Under the pieces are notes generated by a model. That model did no database searches and was not told the DNA's origin. It worked only from the letters and a program-made list of their open reading frames with translations. Of a DNA stretch of 64,000 nt, positions 1 through 7,771 are shown piece by piece. The stretch is from Comamonas testosteroni (GTDB taxonomy: Bacteria; Pseudomonadota; Gammaproteobacteria; Burkholderiales; Burkholderiaceae_C). The stretch is from assembly GCF_003569915.1 (NCBI RefSeq), contig NZ_KZ984439.1:124001-188000 (forward strand), in the 5' to 3' direction. How positions within the stretch are numbered: the stretch's first letter is position 1; each line of letters begins with the position of its first letter. The position numbers and the translations under genes are program-made.

Positions 1-380
1 AAGCCCAGCGCGGCAATCAGCCCCCATTCGCTGGTGACCTGGGTGGTCAGCACGCTGCCTGCGGCCAGCATCACAGCGCCCAGCACAATCACACGGCCCG
101 GGCCCCAGCGGTCGGCCACCGCGCCAAACACGGGCTGCACCGCGCCCCAGACCAACTGGCCTATGGCCATGGCAAAGCTGATCTTGGCAATGCCCAGACC
201 CGTATGGGAGTTGAGCGGCGAGACAAACAGCCCCATGGACTGGCGCGAGCCCATGGTGATGAGCAGGATGGTCGATGCCACCAGCACCAGAATCCAGGCC
301 TGGCGTGCGCTGCGCTGCGCCGCATCCGGGGCGTCAGCGATGGGAATGGTGGCCGAGCTGGGGGTAGTGCTGCTTGTCAT
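1..380 (-). CDS. MFS transporter, N-terminal part (cut by window edge)
   Basis: Reading leftward from ATG at 380 gives 126 residues of a major facilitator superfamily permease before the window ends. Residues about 28-50 form a hydrophobic helix containing a Gly-Ser-Arg-Gln-Ser stretch typical of NarK/CynX/oxalate-formate-type carriers. A second helix follows, then a loop with the MFS signature G-A-V-A-D-R-W-G (motif A, G-x-x-x-D-R-x-G), then a third helix. The first 25 residues are Ser/Thr/Ala-rich and cytoplasmic. It is transcribed divergently from the LysR gene at 489 with about 108 bp between the starts, so the regulator may control it. The substrate cannot be told from the sequence. Confidence 0.85.
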   Translation of the reverse strand, partial: MTSSTTPSSATIPIADAPDAAQRSARQAWILVLVASTILLITMGSRQSMGLFVSPLNSHTGLGIAKISFAMAIGQLVWGAVQPVFGAVADRWGPGRVIVLGAVMLAAGSVLTTQVTSEWGLIAALG

Positions 381-488
381 AATAGTTTTTCTATCGTTGA
401 TGCAAAGTCTGAGATAGCGTGATTCTCAGAATTACTTCGGACACTGACAAACGATTTAATAGCGGCTATGAAATAGAATTACTAAACC

Positions 489-1430
489 ATGAACCATCCA
501 CTTGATCCGCCATCGGCGCAGCCGCTGCCGCTCAAATCCCTGCAGGTGTTTGGTGCGGCGCTGCGCCACAAAAGCTTTAGCCTGGCCGCGCAGGAGTTGC
601 ATGTCACGCCCGGCGCGGTCAGCCAGCAGATTCAAAAGCTCGAAGACTGGCTGGGCCAGAGCCTGTTTGTGCGCGGTGTGCGGCAGATCGAGCCCACGCC
701 GCAGGCGCAGGCTTACTGGGCGTCGATAGCGCCGGCGCTGGCCAGTATTCAGCAGGCCAGCGACCAGTTGCGGCTGGCGCAGGCGCAGGAGGTCTGGCTG
801 TCCATGCCGCCCACGCTGGCCGCCAGATGGTTTGCGCCGCGCATGGCGGGCTTTTTGCAGCAATGGCCCGGCGTTTCGCTGCACCTGAGCGCCACCACCG
901 CGCTGGCCGACTTCGAGCGCGAGCGGGTCGATCTGGCGATTCGCAACTTTGACGGCCAGAGCAAGGATTTGCAGGCGGACCTGCTGCGTGCCGATGAAGC
1001 CCGCCTGTACTGCGCGCCCGACTATGCGCGGCGCATGGCTCTGCAAAGCCCCGCCGATGTGCAGCGCTGCACCTTGCTGCATACCACCCAGCACCCGTAC
1101 TGGGCGGACTGGCTGGCCCGCTTTGCCGGACTGAAGGGCGCGCAGGCGGCGCAGATTCAGGGCATGCACTTTGACCAGAGCATGCTGGCCGTAGAGACGG
1201 CGCGCCATGCGCAGGGCCTGCTGCTGTGCAGCGTCATTCTGGTAGAGGCAGAGCTGGAGTCTGGCGCCTTGCAGGAGCTGTGGCCGCAATGCCGTCTGCC
1301 GCTGAACAAAGGCTACTATCTGGTGCATCCCCGGCAGACGGTGCTGCGCCCGGCGGCGGCGGCGCTCAAGCAGTGGTTGCTGGAGACGGCGCAGCAGCAA
1401 AGAGCTGCAGGGCTTGCAAATCACGGATGA
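489..1430 (+). CDS. LysR-family transcriptional regulator (GcvA-like)
   Basis: 313 residues, the usual LysR length. Residues about 15-75 are the winged helix-turn-helix (ALRHKSFSLAAQELHVTPGA, then SQQIQKLE), with the Gly-Ala-Val-Ser-Gln-Gln recognition helix found in GcvA-like members. Residues about 92-300 form the periplasmic-binding-protein-like effector domain, including the phrase VDLAIRNFDG typical of that subgroup. It is divergent from the MFS permease at 1-380, the classic arrangement for a LysR regulator and its target. The effector is unknown. The stop codon overlaps the ATG of a small DUF1311 remnant. Confidence 0.93.
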   Translation: MNHPLDPPSAQPLPLKSLQVFGAALRHKSFSLAAQELHVTPGAVSQQIQKLEDWLGQSLFVRGVRQIEPTPQAQAYWASIAPALASIQQASDQLRLAQAQEVWLSMPPTLAARWFAPRMAGFLQQWPGVSLHLSATTALADFERERVDLAIRNFDGQSKDLQADLLRADEARLYCAPDYARRMALQSPADVQRCTLLHTTQHPYWADWLARFAGLKGAQAAQIQGMHFDQSMLAVETARHAQGLLLCSVILVEAELESGALQELWPQCRLPLNKGYYLVHPRQTVLRPAAAALKQWLLETAQQQRAAGLANHG

Positions 1431-1597
1431 CCAAGGGGCAGAAAGCTTGGCTGGACTACCGGGAGTCATGGTGCCGCTATCTGGAAGCGGCCAATCTGCT
1501 TGCGCCTTCAGGCCGTGCCCAGTACACCTCGTGCATGGTGCATATGACCGATCAGAAGATCAACGAGTTGCAGGATTTGGAGAGCGCGTCGAAATAG
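1427..1597 (+). pseudogene. DUF1311/LprI-like C-terminal remnant
   Basis: A 56-codon frame starts with ATG overlapping the TGA of the LysR gene. It reads KGQKAWLDYRESWCRYLEAA followed by a second Cys and a TDQKINEL segment. That is the C-terminal half of the LprI/DUF1311 lysozyme-inhibitor-like domain (a W-x-x-Y-R-x-x-x-C block, a later Cys, then R/K-x-x-x-L). The N-terminal half with the signal peptide and first cysteines is missing: upstream is LysR coding sequence in another frame. Most likely it is a gene fragment left by deletion. Expression of the short frame by translational coupling cannot be excluded. Confidence 0.55.
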
Positions 1598-1685
1598 GCT
1601 GCTGCCCAGAAAAACAAAGGGTAATCAGCCGCTAGTCAAGAATTCATATGCGCTGAGTGCTATGGAATTTGATAAATATGCAAAA

Positions 1686-1724
1686 GCAAGGCAGCCGCAG
1701 TTGAGGTTGTCGCGGCTGCCTTGC
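1686..1724 (-). terminator. Rho-independent terminator of the GDSL lipoprotein gene
   Basis: A perfect 13-bp inverted repeat, GCAAGGCAGCCGC (1686-1698) and GCGGCTGCCTTGC (1712-1724), followed on the minus strand by a short T-run. It sits 29 bp past the stop of the minus-strand SGNH hydrolase gene. Confidence 0.7.
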
Positions 1725-1752
1725 CTCTGAACGCATCAGGCGGGTGGCAAGC

Positions 1753-3138
1753 TCAGGGCTTGATGCAGAGCTTTTGCAGCATGCCCAGATCCACGCTGTC
1801 GGCCATGGCCTTGTAGCCAGCGTCGTTGGGGTGCAGATGATCGCCGCTGTCATATTGCGGCTGCAACTGCTTGGGGTTGGTGGCATCTCTCAATGCCGCG
1901 TCAAAGTCGATGACGCCGTCATAAGCGCCGCCTGTGCGAATCCACTGATTGACGGCCTCTCGTGTGGCATTGTTGCTGTCCGAATAGTAGGGCGCGCTAT
2001 AGCCTGCAAACGGCAGCAGCGTGGCACCGATGACTTTGAGGCCCCCAGCTTTGGCCTTGGCAATCAACTGCTTGTACGCCGTGATGAGTTGCTCCGACGT
2101 GACGGGTTTGCCTTCCAGGGAGCCGATGCCGATGTCGTTGATGCCTTCCAGAATCACGACGCACGAGGCACCGCGTTGCTCCAGCACATCGCGCTGGAAG
2201 CGATCCAGCCCTTTGCTGCCATAGCTGCCCAGCGCGCGCACGGCTTCGGCAGTCGGGCCGAGGTTGGGAGCATCGCTCAAGACGCGGTTGCCGGAGATGC
2301 CAGCGTTGAGCACGGACAGACCCGCCAGACCGCTGGCCGCGCTCAAGCGGTCTGCCAGACGGCTGGGCCAGCTGGGCCAAGGCGTGGGTGCGTCGTTGCG
2401 CAGCGAGGCCTCGCCAAAGCCGTCCGTGATGGAGTCGCCAAACGCCACCAGCGCCATGGGTTTGACGGTTTGCACGTCGACACCGGTCGCCACATACCAG
2501 TACGGCGTGGGCGCGGCGGTGTTGGGCAAGGAGGCCGAGGCGGTCTCGTTGCCCGGGCTCAGGTAGTTCATCTGCCGCGTGACGAAGTGAGCGCTTTGCA
2601 GTGTCACCTTGTCAGGCAGATAGAGGCTGATCGCGAGGTCCTTGAGCGCGGGTACATCCAGGTCCACCGGATCGCTGTAGACCACGGACTTGGCGGCGAT
2701 CGTCACCTCTTTTTTCCCATCAAAGGTCAGCGCCTTGCTGGTGCTGGCCACCACGGCATGGCCCTTGTCACGCAGTCCAATGCTGGCTGCGCCGATGCGC
2801 ACTGGCACAGGCGCATCCCCGACCTCGTTGGACAGGCGGATACGAACCTTGTGGCCCGCCACCGTGCCACGCACAATCATGCGAACCGTCTGGTTTTGGA
2901 GGGTGATGGCGGGTACGAACGGGGCGGATGCCGTCAGCGAAGCCGGGCCGGTAGGGGCCGCAGCCCAAGTGGTGAGCCAGACCTTGGCCACCGGCGGTGG
3001 TACCGGGTCACCCCCGTCGCCGCCGCCGCCGCCGCCTCCGCAGCCGCTCAGGCCCAGAGCCAGCAGGCCCAGTGCGCCCAACCAGTTCCTGCGAGATTTC
3101 AAACCATGGGTTGCGGATTGCTGCATCGACTTCTCCAT
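1753..3138 (-). CDS. SGNH/GDSL-family esterase lipoprotein
   Basis: 461 residues. The N-terminus carries basic residues, a hydrophobic stretch and a lipobox (L-S-G-C, Cys33) followed by a Gly/Asp/Pro-rich tether, so the protein is a lipid-anchored periplasmic or outer-membrane enzyme. The C-terminal half is an SGNH hydrolase: V-A-F-G-D-S-I-T-D-G at about 231-240 gives the nucleophile Ser236, then N-A-G-I-S-G-N (block II/III), G-I-N-D-I-G (block III Asn) and D-H-L-H-P-N-D (the Asp/His of block V). Residues about 50-210 form a beta-rich domain common in two-domain secreted GDSL esterases. It hydrolyses an ester, but the substrate (lipid or acetylated sugar) is not evident. It stands alone with its own terminator. 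Confidence 0.88.
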   Translation of the reverse strand: MEKSMQQSATHGLKSRRNWLGALGLLALGLSGCGGGGGGGDGGDPVPPPVAKVWLTTWAAAPTGPASLTASAPFVPAITLQNQTVRMIVRGTVAGHKVRIRLSNEVGDAPVPVRIGAASIGLRDKGHAVVASTSKALTFDGKKEVTIAAKSVVYSDPVDLDVPALKDLAISLYLPDKVTLQSAHFVTRQMNYLSPGNETASASLPNTAAPTPYWYVATGVDVQTVKPMALVAFGDSITDGFGEASLRNDAPTPWPSWPSRLADRLSAASGLAGLSVLNAGISGNRVLSDAPNLGPTAEAVRALGSYGSKGLDRFQRDVLEQRGASCVVILEGINDIGIGSLEGKPVTSEQLITAYKQLIAKAKAGGLKVIGATLLPFAGYSAPYYSDSNNATREAVNQWIRTGGAYDGVIDFDAALRDATNPKQLQPQYDSGDHLHPNDAGYKAMADSVDLGMLQKLCIKP

Positions 3139-3363
3139 CTATTGAATGCGGTGAGGCTTAACGGTTCTGCCCCGCCACTGCGCGAGAGTCGGCGCAAGCC
3201 TCTATAGACGCGATTGTGGGCAAGCCGGGGCGGTTGAACTGGCGCCTAGACGACAGTTCGGTGCTCCAGGCGGCTAAGCATGGAAGTACACCGAACGATA
3301 TTCCGCCCCGAAGCATGTGCACCATTCACACCACTTGCACATGCTTTTTATGCGGATGTGCCG

Positions 3364-3732
3364 CTAGAAATGGCGCAGCAGATGGGTCATGAGTTGCCGC
3401 GCGGCGTCGCGGGCCAGATACTGGTTCAGGCGTTTGCTCACCACCACGGGAAGATGTGCATCTGCGAGCAGCCTCTGCAGTCGGGACAGTTGCTGGTGCA
3501 TATTGGCGGCGTCCAGTTTGCGGCGTGCAATGGCCAGTTGCTCGTTGCTGAAGTCAAAGGCATCAATGCCGCAGCAGCCTGCCACGCACAGCGTCTCCAG
3601 CGCATCCCATAAAGGTGCAATCCCGGGCACCAATGCATCCATATCCAGCACCTTGCTGGGCTTGATGTCTATGGGCGGCAGCTCAATGCGCTGCCCGTCG
3701 CCCAGATCAATGAAGGCTTCTGCGGGCTTCAT
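3364..3732 (-). CDS. Hypothetical protein, DUF6331-like
   Basis: 122 residues, last gene of a four-gene minus-strand operon (5209 to 3364). Its ATG overlaps the stop of the preceding gene (ATGA), implying translational coupling. The middle holds an L-C-V-A-G-C-C-G-I-D-A-F-D-F segment resembling DUF6331 proteins, a family without known function. No signal peptide or membrane helix is seen, so it is probably cytoplasmic. The three nearby cysteines could bind metal, but that is only a guess. Confidence 0.7.
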   Translation of the reverse strand: MKPAEAFIDLGDGQRIELPPIDIKPSKVLDMDALVPGIAPLWDALETLCVAGCCGIDAFDFSNEQLAIARRKLDAANMHQQLSRLQRLLADAHLPVVVSKRLNQYLARDAARQLMTHLLRHF

Positions 3733-4049
3733 CAGTCCGCGACCCCGAACAAGGTCTGCTGGCGCTGCTGCGCAAAGGCCAGCACTGCAATCAGTTTGTG
3801 CAGCATGGCGCGTTCGGCCTCGGGCATGGCCTCGGTCAGCAGCGGCAGCAGATGGCTCAGAGCTTGTGCCACTTCATCGACCGAGAACTGCTGGTCGTCA
3901 AACACATTGGAGATGCGGTGCAGAAAGAACGAGTCCACGCGTTTGAGCAGGCGGCTGATTTCGGGCAGCTCGTCAAACTCGATGGCACCGATGATGCAGG
4001 GACGGTCTTTGATGCGAAAGCCGGTGCCGACCATGAGGTCAAAAGCCAT
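3732..4049 (-). CDS. Hypothetical protein, second-to-last gene of the 3.4-5.2 kb operon
   Basis: 105 residues with no recognised family. The sequence starts MAFDLMVGTGFRIKDRPCII, continues through an acidic leucine-rich segment and ends in a helix rich in Gln/Ala. It looks soluble. It overlaps the next gene by an ATGA junction and lies 9 bp after the preceding one, so the four genes are very probably one transcript and may act together. Confidence 0.65.
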   Translation of the reverse strand: MAFDLMVGTGFRIKDRPCIIGAIEFDELPEISRLLKRVDSFFLHRISNVFDDQQFSVDEVAQALSHLLPLLTEAMPEAERAMLHKLIAVLAFAQQRQQTLFGVAD

Positions 4050-4058
4050 GACAATCTT

Positions 4059-4349
4059 TCAGTTTGAAGGCGGTGATCCATCGCCAGCATGGGTGGGCCA
4101 TGTGCTTAGCCATTGTTCGAGCTGAATCAGCAGCTGCGGCAGATCAGAGGCAAAGCCTTCGCACTCCTGGTCTGCGGCCTGATCCAGATCATCGGCCAGT
4201 GCTTCAAGCTGGCGCAGCTCGGCGTAAGGCAGGGCTTCCATGGCCTGGGCGTTGCCGCGCAGGGCATCAGCCAGTTGGAATGTGCTGGCCAGCCCCTGCC
4301 GGTGCAGGGCGAGCACGGCTTCAATTCTGCGCAGCGCTGCGGTGCTCAT
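4059..4349 (-). CDS. Hypothetical small helical protein
   Basis: 96 residues, strongly acidic and predicted almost entirely helical (many Leu/Ala/Glu). No family recognised. Its start codon overlaps the stop of the DUF6348-like gene, so it is translationally coupled. Small acidic proteins coupled to larger uncharacterised ones often act as partner or immunity proteins, but nothing in this sequence proves that. Confidence 0.62.
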   Translation of the reverse strand: MSTAALRRIEAVLALHRQGLASTFQLADALRGNAQAMEALPYAELRQLEALADDLDQAADQECEGFASDLPQLLIQLEQWLSTWPTHAGDGSPPSN

Positions 4350-5209
4350 CAGGGCTTGTTGCGTATCACCACATATTGCTTGCGTAGCTCAAACCCGGCC
4401 TGCGGCCAGCTTTGCGCATAGGCGGTGAGGTAGGGCAGTGCAGCAGGAAAGTCATGGCCGTTGATGCGGCAATCGGCGCTGACTTCTCCATCACTATCGC
4501 GCGAGGCAAAGAGGCGCACGCCCAGAAACTCCTTGCCTTTGAGAGCTTCATTGAAGGCTTCCATGCTGTTGGTGAACAGGCAGCAGGGGCAGAAGTCGTG
4601 ATCGTCTTCATCATCCTCACCGTCGGTTGCGTGGGCCTTGGGCTCGGCAGGCTCTGGCGTGCGTTCCTGATAATGCGACATGGGGCCGAGCACGACTTCG
4701 CGCTGGTAGTCGGCGCCAGTTTGGTCGTCGGTGTAGCCAATGCCCAGATGCGGGTACTGAAGCTCGTCGTTCACCGCGTCCTGCAGCGTGGCCAGATCCA
4801 TGCGCGCCCAGCTTTTGAGGCCCGATTGCAGCGATGCCAGCTGCGACTCCCCCGCCGCGTGCTGGTACTCGAACAGCACATCCTTGATCAGCGGGTGATA
4901 GACCTCGATCACGGTGCTGGTGCGCCAGCTGCCGTCGGGCTGCTCCTCGCCCTTGATGTCATAGGGCACCAGTTGCAGGCCGTTTTCCAGTACCAGCCGC
5001 TCGCCCTGAACCTGTGCGGAAATGTCCAGCTCCTGCAGCGTGTGGGCCAGCAGTTGCTGAAGTGTGATGGCTTGGGGTTCGGACTGATCTTGCATGCCGG
5101 TCTCCGCAGTGGTCAATGGCTGAATGGTAGTGGATGTGCTGGTGCTTTTCGGCGCTGGAGTCGGTTTCCATGTGTTTTGATTGAAACAGCGCTGTAGTCC
5201 ATGATTCAT
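4349..5209 (-). CDS. Hypothetical protein, DUF6348-like
   Basis: 286 residues as read from 5209. The first about 38 residues are low-complexity (Pro/Ser/Thr) and the conserved part begins near M-Q-D-Q-S-E-P, so an internal ATG about 115 bp in may be the true start. The body contains V-P-Y-D-I-K-G-E-E-Q-P-D-G-S-W-R-T-S-T-V-I and a late F-C-P-C-C-L-F-T-N-S segment (a CPCC pair preceded by an Asp/Glu-rich linker), matching DUF6348-type proteins. Function unknown. It is the first gene of a coupled four-gene operon and no transport signal is visible. Confidence 0.7.
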   Translation of the reverse strand: MNHGLQRCFNQNTWKPTPAPKSTSTSTTIQPLTTAETGMQDQSEPQAITLQQLLAHTLQELDISAQVQGERLVLENGLQLVPYDIKGEEQPDGSWRTSTVIEVYHPLIKDVLFEYQHAAGESQLASLQSGLKSWARMDLATLQDAVNDELQYPHLGIGYTDDQTGADYQREVVLGPMSHYQERTPEPAEPKAHATDGEDDEDDHDFCPCCLFTNSMEAFNEALKGKEFLGVRLFASRDSDGEVSADCRINGHDFPAALPYLTAYAQSWPQAGFELRKQYVVIRNKP

Positions 5210-5625
5210 ATAGACGGGTAGCTATGAATATGGGAGTAAGGCGCAAACTGTGTGTGTCAGACCACAGATTTCAGGCACTGGCTTGCAGCACTTCGCCATG
5301 AGCTCCTAGAATCGCCAACCTTCAAGCCTGTGCTGCAGTCACTGCCTTGTGCTGCTGCAGCGCCACCCCTCTCAATATCACGCAAAGGAGAAAGCCATGT
5401 CCCATTCGACTACGCCCTTTGCAGCCGTGACCGCCTGAGCCTCTAGCGCTTTTCATTCACGCTGCAGACATTTCGCTGCCCAAGGTGGCAGGCGTTGTGC
5501 TGCGCGTTGATTGCGGGTTTTGATTCAGATGTCTTGCGGCTGCTGCATGTGTTCATGCACCCGGCTGCCGTGCCGTATGCGCGCGGCGGCAACCCAAGAC
5601 GAATTTGATTCAAAGGCCATTTTTC
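5210..5625. other. 416-bp intergenic region with a possible 13-codon minigene
   Basis: It separates the minus-strand DUF6348 operon from plus-strand rtcB and must hold both promoters. The only coding-like item is ATG at 5397, preceded by a good Shine-Dalgarno (AAAGGAG, 6-7 bp upstream), which opens a 13-codon frame (MSHSTTPFAAVTA, stop at 5436-5438). This could be a leader peptide, a decayed gene start or chance. No RNA gene, strong hairpin or repeat is evident in the rest. Confidence 0.4.
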
Positions 5626-6780
5626 ATGGGCAATTCTTTGATGGACACCTATGTTCAGGTGTTCGCCAACCGCAGCGTCTGGATGGAGAGCGCTGCCATC
5701 GAACAACTCCACACCACGGCAAGCCATCTGGCAGGCATTCGCGCTGCCGTGGGCCTGCCTGATCTGCACCCGGGCCGCGGCTACCCGGTGGGTGCGGCTT
5801 TCTTTTCGGTAGAGCGTTTTTATCCGGCCCTGGTCGGTGGTGATATTGGCTGTGGCATGGCGCTGCACGCCACGGACTTGCGCGTGCACAAGACATCGCC
5901 CAGCAAGCTGGAAAAAGCACTGGGCCAGATTGACGGACCGCTGCCCGATGAGCTGCTGGCGCAGGTCGATGAGGCAGCGCTTGCCACCATGGCCGAGCAA
6001 AGCGGCGTGGCCCATCTGGCCTATCTGCAGCAAAGCCTGGGCACGATTGGCGGCGGCAATCACTTTGCCGAGCTGCAGGCCGTGGACAGCATTTATGAGG
6101 AAGGCGTGCTCGATAAAAAGCAGGTCTATCTGATGGTGCACAGCGGCTCACGCGGGCTGGGCGGCGCGATCTTGCGCGCGCATGTCGATCGCTTCAACCA
6201 CGCAGGGCTGGCCGCTGGGAGCATTGAGGGCGATGAGTACTGGCGTCAGCATGCCGCTGCCATTGCCTACGCGCAGCTCAATCGCCAGATGATTGCGCAG
6301 CGCATGGCCAAGGCTTTGCGCTGCGGCCTGCAGCCCGTGCTCGATATCACCCACAACCATGTGCAGCGCCATGACTGGCGCGGCGCGAAGGGTTTTTTGC
6401 ATCGCAAGGGCGCAACACCTGCCGATCAGGGGCTGGTTGTCATTCCCGGCTCGCGCGGTGACTACAGCTATCTGGTGCGGCCTGTGGCCGAGCGTGATGA
6501 GGCCCTGCATTCGCTAGCCCATGGCGCAGGTCGCAAATGGGCCAGATCGGACTGCATGGGGCGGCTCAGGCAGCGCTTTTCTCTGGCGGATCTGCAAAAG
6601 ACCCGCTTTGACAGCGCCGTGGTCTGCGCCGACCGCGAGCTGATCTACGAAGAAGCGCCGCAAGCCTATAAAGATGTGGATGGCGTGATTGCCAGCCTGC
6701 AGGAAGCCGGTCTGCTGACGCTGGTGGCGCGCCTCAAGCCCCTGCTGACGTACAAGAAAGGAGCCATGCAATGCTGCTGA
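5626..6780 (+). CDS. rtcB: RtcB-family RNA ligase, PrfH-associated type
   Basis: 384 residues from ATG 5626 (an in-frame ATG at 5605 is less likely because family members begin M-G-N). RtcB joins RNA 2',3'-cyclic phosphate or 3'-phosphate to 5'-OH ends using GTP and Mn2+. Signature motifs are all present: V-G-G-D-I-G-C-G-M (metal-binding Cys), G-G-G-N-H-F, H-S-G-S-R-G-L-G, P-G-S-R-G-D-Y-S-Y and H-G-A-G-R-K-W-A-R-S-D, whose His is the guanylylated residue. Its stop overlaps prfH by 10 bp. That pairing defines the subgroup linked to repair of cleaved 16S rRNA, so rRNA rather than tRNA is the likely substrate. Confidence 0.93.
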   Translation: MGNSLMDTYVQVFANRSVWMESAAIEQLHTTASHLAGIRAAVGLPDLHPGRGYPVGAAFFSVERFYPALVGGDIGCGMALHATDLRVHKTSPSKLEKALGQIDGPLPDELLAQVDEAALATMAEQSGVAHLAYLQQSLGTIGGGNHFAELQAVDSIYEEGVLDKKQVYLMVHSGSRGLGGAILRAHVDRFNHAGLAAGSIEGDEYWRQHAAAIAYAQLNRQMIAQRMAKALRCGLQPVLDITHNHVQRHDWRGAKGFLHRKGATPADQGLVVIPGSRGDYSYLVRPVAERDEALHSLAHGAGRKWARSDCMGRLRQRFSLADLQKTRFDSAVVCADRELIYEEAPQAYKDVDGVIASLQEAGLLTLVARLKPLLTYKKGAMQCC

Positions 6781-7364
6781 TTCAAATCACTGCGGCCCAT
6801 GGCCCGACCGAGTGCGAATATGCCGCCCGGTTGACTTTGCGCGAGCTGCTGAAAGAGGCGCAGCGCGAAGGCACTGCCCTGCAACTGCTGGAGGAGACGC
6901 CCACAGTGGCGGGCTGCAAGTCGGCCCTGCTGCGCATTGAGGCCGAGGCCATGCCGCTGTGGCTCAAAGACTGGCTGGGCACGATTCAATGGGTGTTTGA
7001 GAGCCCGTTCAGACCGCATCACCCGCGTAAGAACTGGTTTGTGGCCGTGCAGCGCTGCGCAGCTCCAGAGGCGCTGCCGCAAGACAGCGAAATCCTCTTT
7101 CAGGCCTGCCGCGCATCGGGCAAGGGCGGCCAGCGTGTCAACACCACGGACTCAGCCGTCCACGCCATTCATGTGGCCAGCGGCATTGCCGTGAAAGTCA
7201 TGACCGAGCGCAGCCAGCACGCCAACAAACGTCTGGCGCGGGAGTTGATTGCCCTGAAGCTGGCCCAGCGCCAGGAGTTGAGCGCGCAGCAGTCCGCAAA
7301 GCAGCGCAGCCAGCAGCACTGGAAGGTGGAGCGCGGCAAGCCAGTCAAGCTGATGCGTGGTTGA
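6771..7364 (+). CDS. prfH: Peptide chain release factor homolog PrfH
   Basis: 197 residues, far shorter than RF1/RF2. It keeps the peptidyl-tRNA hydrolysis domain with the GGQ loop (S-G-K-G-G-Q-R-V-N-T-T-D-S-A-V) but lacks the stop-codon recognition domain. PrfH is reported to free peptides from ribosomes whose 16S rRNA decoding centre has been cut, so that the partner RtcB can reseal the rRNA. The gene overlaps rtcB by 10 bp and is followed by a terminator, giving a two-gene operon. The C-terminal tail is rich in Lys/Arg/Gln, as expected for binding rRNA. Confidence 0.93.
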   Translation: MLLIQITAAHGPTECEYAARLTLRELLKEAQREGTALQLLEETPTVAGCKSALLRIEAEAMPLWLKDWLGTIQWVFESPFRPHHPRKNWFVAVQRCAAPEALPQDSEILFQACRASGKGGQRVNTTDSAVHAIHVASGIAVKVMTERSQHANKRLARELIALKLAQRQELSAQQSAKQRSQQHWKVERGKPVKLMRG

Positions 7365-7390
7365 TGCGTGGCTTAGGCCGTCAAAATCAA

Positions 7391-7422
7391 AGCCCGCAGG
7401 TTCACGGCCTGCGGGCTTTTTT
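7391..7422 (+). terminator. Rho-independent terminator after rtcB-prfH
   Basis: A 10-bp stem, AGCCCGCAGG (7391-7400) and CCTGCGGGCT (7408-7417), with a 7-nt loop and a run of T. It lies 26 bp after the prfH stop and just before the convergent LMW-PTP-like gene. Confidence 0.88.
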
Positions 7423-7436
7423 GTTTGCCTATGTGC

Positions 7437-7760
7437 TCAGCGTAAATGCGGCTTCATGCGCTGGCGCAGCAGTGTGACAAGTTCGGGCTGCATGAACTGA
7501 TAGTTGTCTGGAATTTCCAGACACACGATTTTCTTGCCGGAGAGATGCGACTTGAAGCGCTGATTGAGTAAGCTGCGGTGGCGTTTCTCCATCACGCAAA
7601 TCAGCTCGGCCCATTCGATCTGGTCGGCGCTCAATGGGCAGTCGGCATCCATGGCCAGCCCGGCAGAGTCAGTTTCAATGCCGGCTTGCTCGGCAAAGAT
7701 TTGCTCGGCGGTCGGGCTGCGCAGACGGTTTCTGCTGCAGATGAAAAGGATGCGTGGCAT
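7437..7760 (-). CDS. Low-molecular-weight protein-tyrosine-phosphatase-like protein
   Basis: 107 residues, shorter than typical LMW-PTPs (about 150). The N-terminus MPRILFICSRNRLRSPTAEQ contains the phosphate loop C-x5-R-S (Cys8, Arg14) of the LMW phosphatase/arsenate-reductase fold. The general-acid D-P loop seen near the C-terminus of canonical enzymes is not obvious: only an I-P-D-N-Y-Q-F segment is present. It could be a phosphatase of the short predicted type or a regulatory relative. It ends the minus-strand pair with the flavodoxin-like gene 11 bp upstream, so the two are probably cotranscribed. Confidence 0.78.
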   Translation of the reverse strand: MPRILFICSRNRLRSPTAEQIFAEQAGIETDSAGLAMDADCPLSADQIEWAELICVMEKRHRSLLNQRFKSHLSGKKIVCLEIPDNYQFMQPELVTLLRQRMKPHLR

Positions 7761-7771
7761 GAATCGGTCGC

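Noticed and set aside
1744-3207. 487-codon plus-strand frame over the GDSL lipoprotein gene
   Set aside because: Opposite strand has lipobox and SGNH motifs; the plus frame is composition-driven.
5252-5446. 64-codon frame upstream of rtcB
   Set aside because: No Shine-Dalgarno, no similarity; only the 13-codon frame at 5397 has a good ribosome-binding site.
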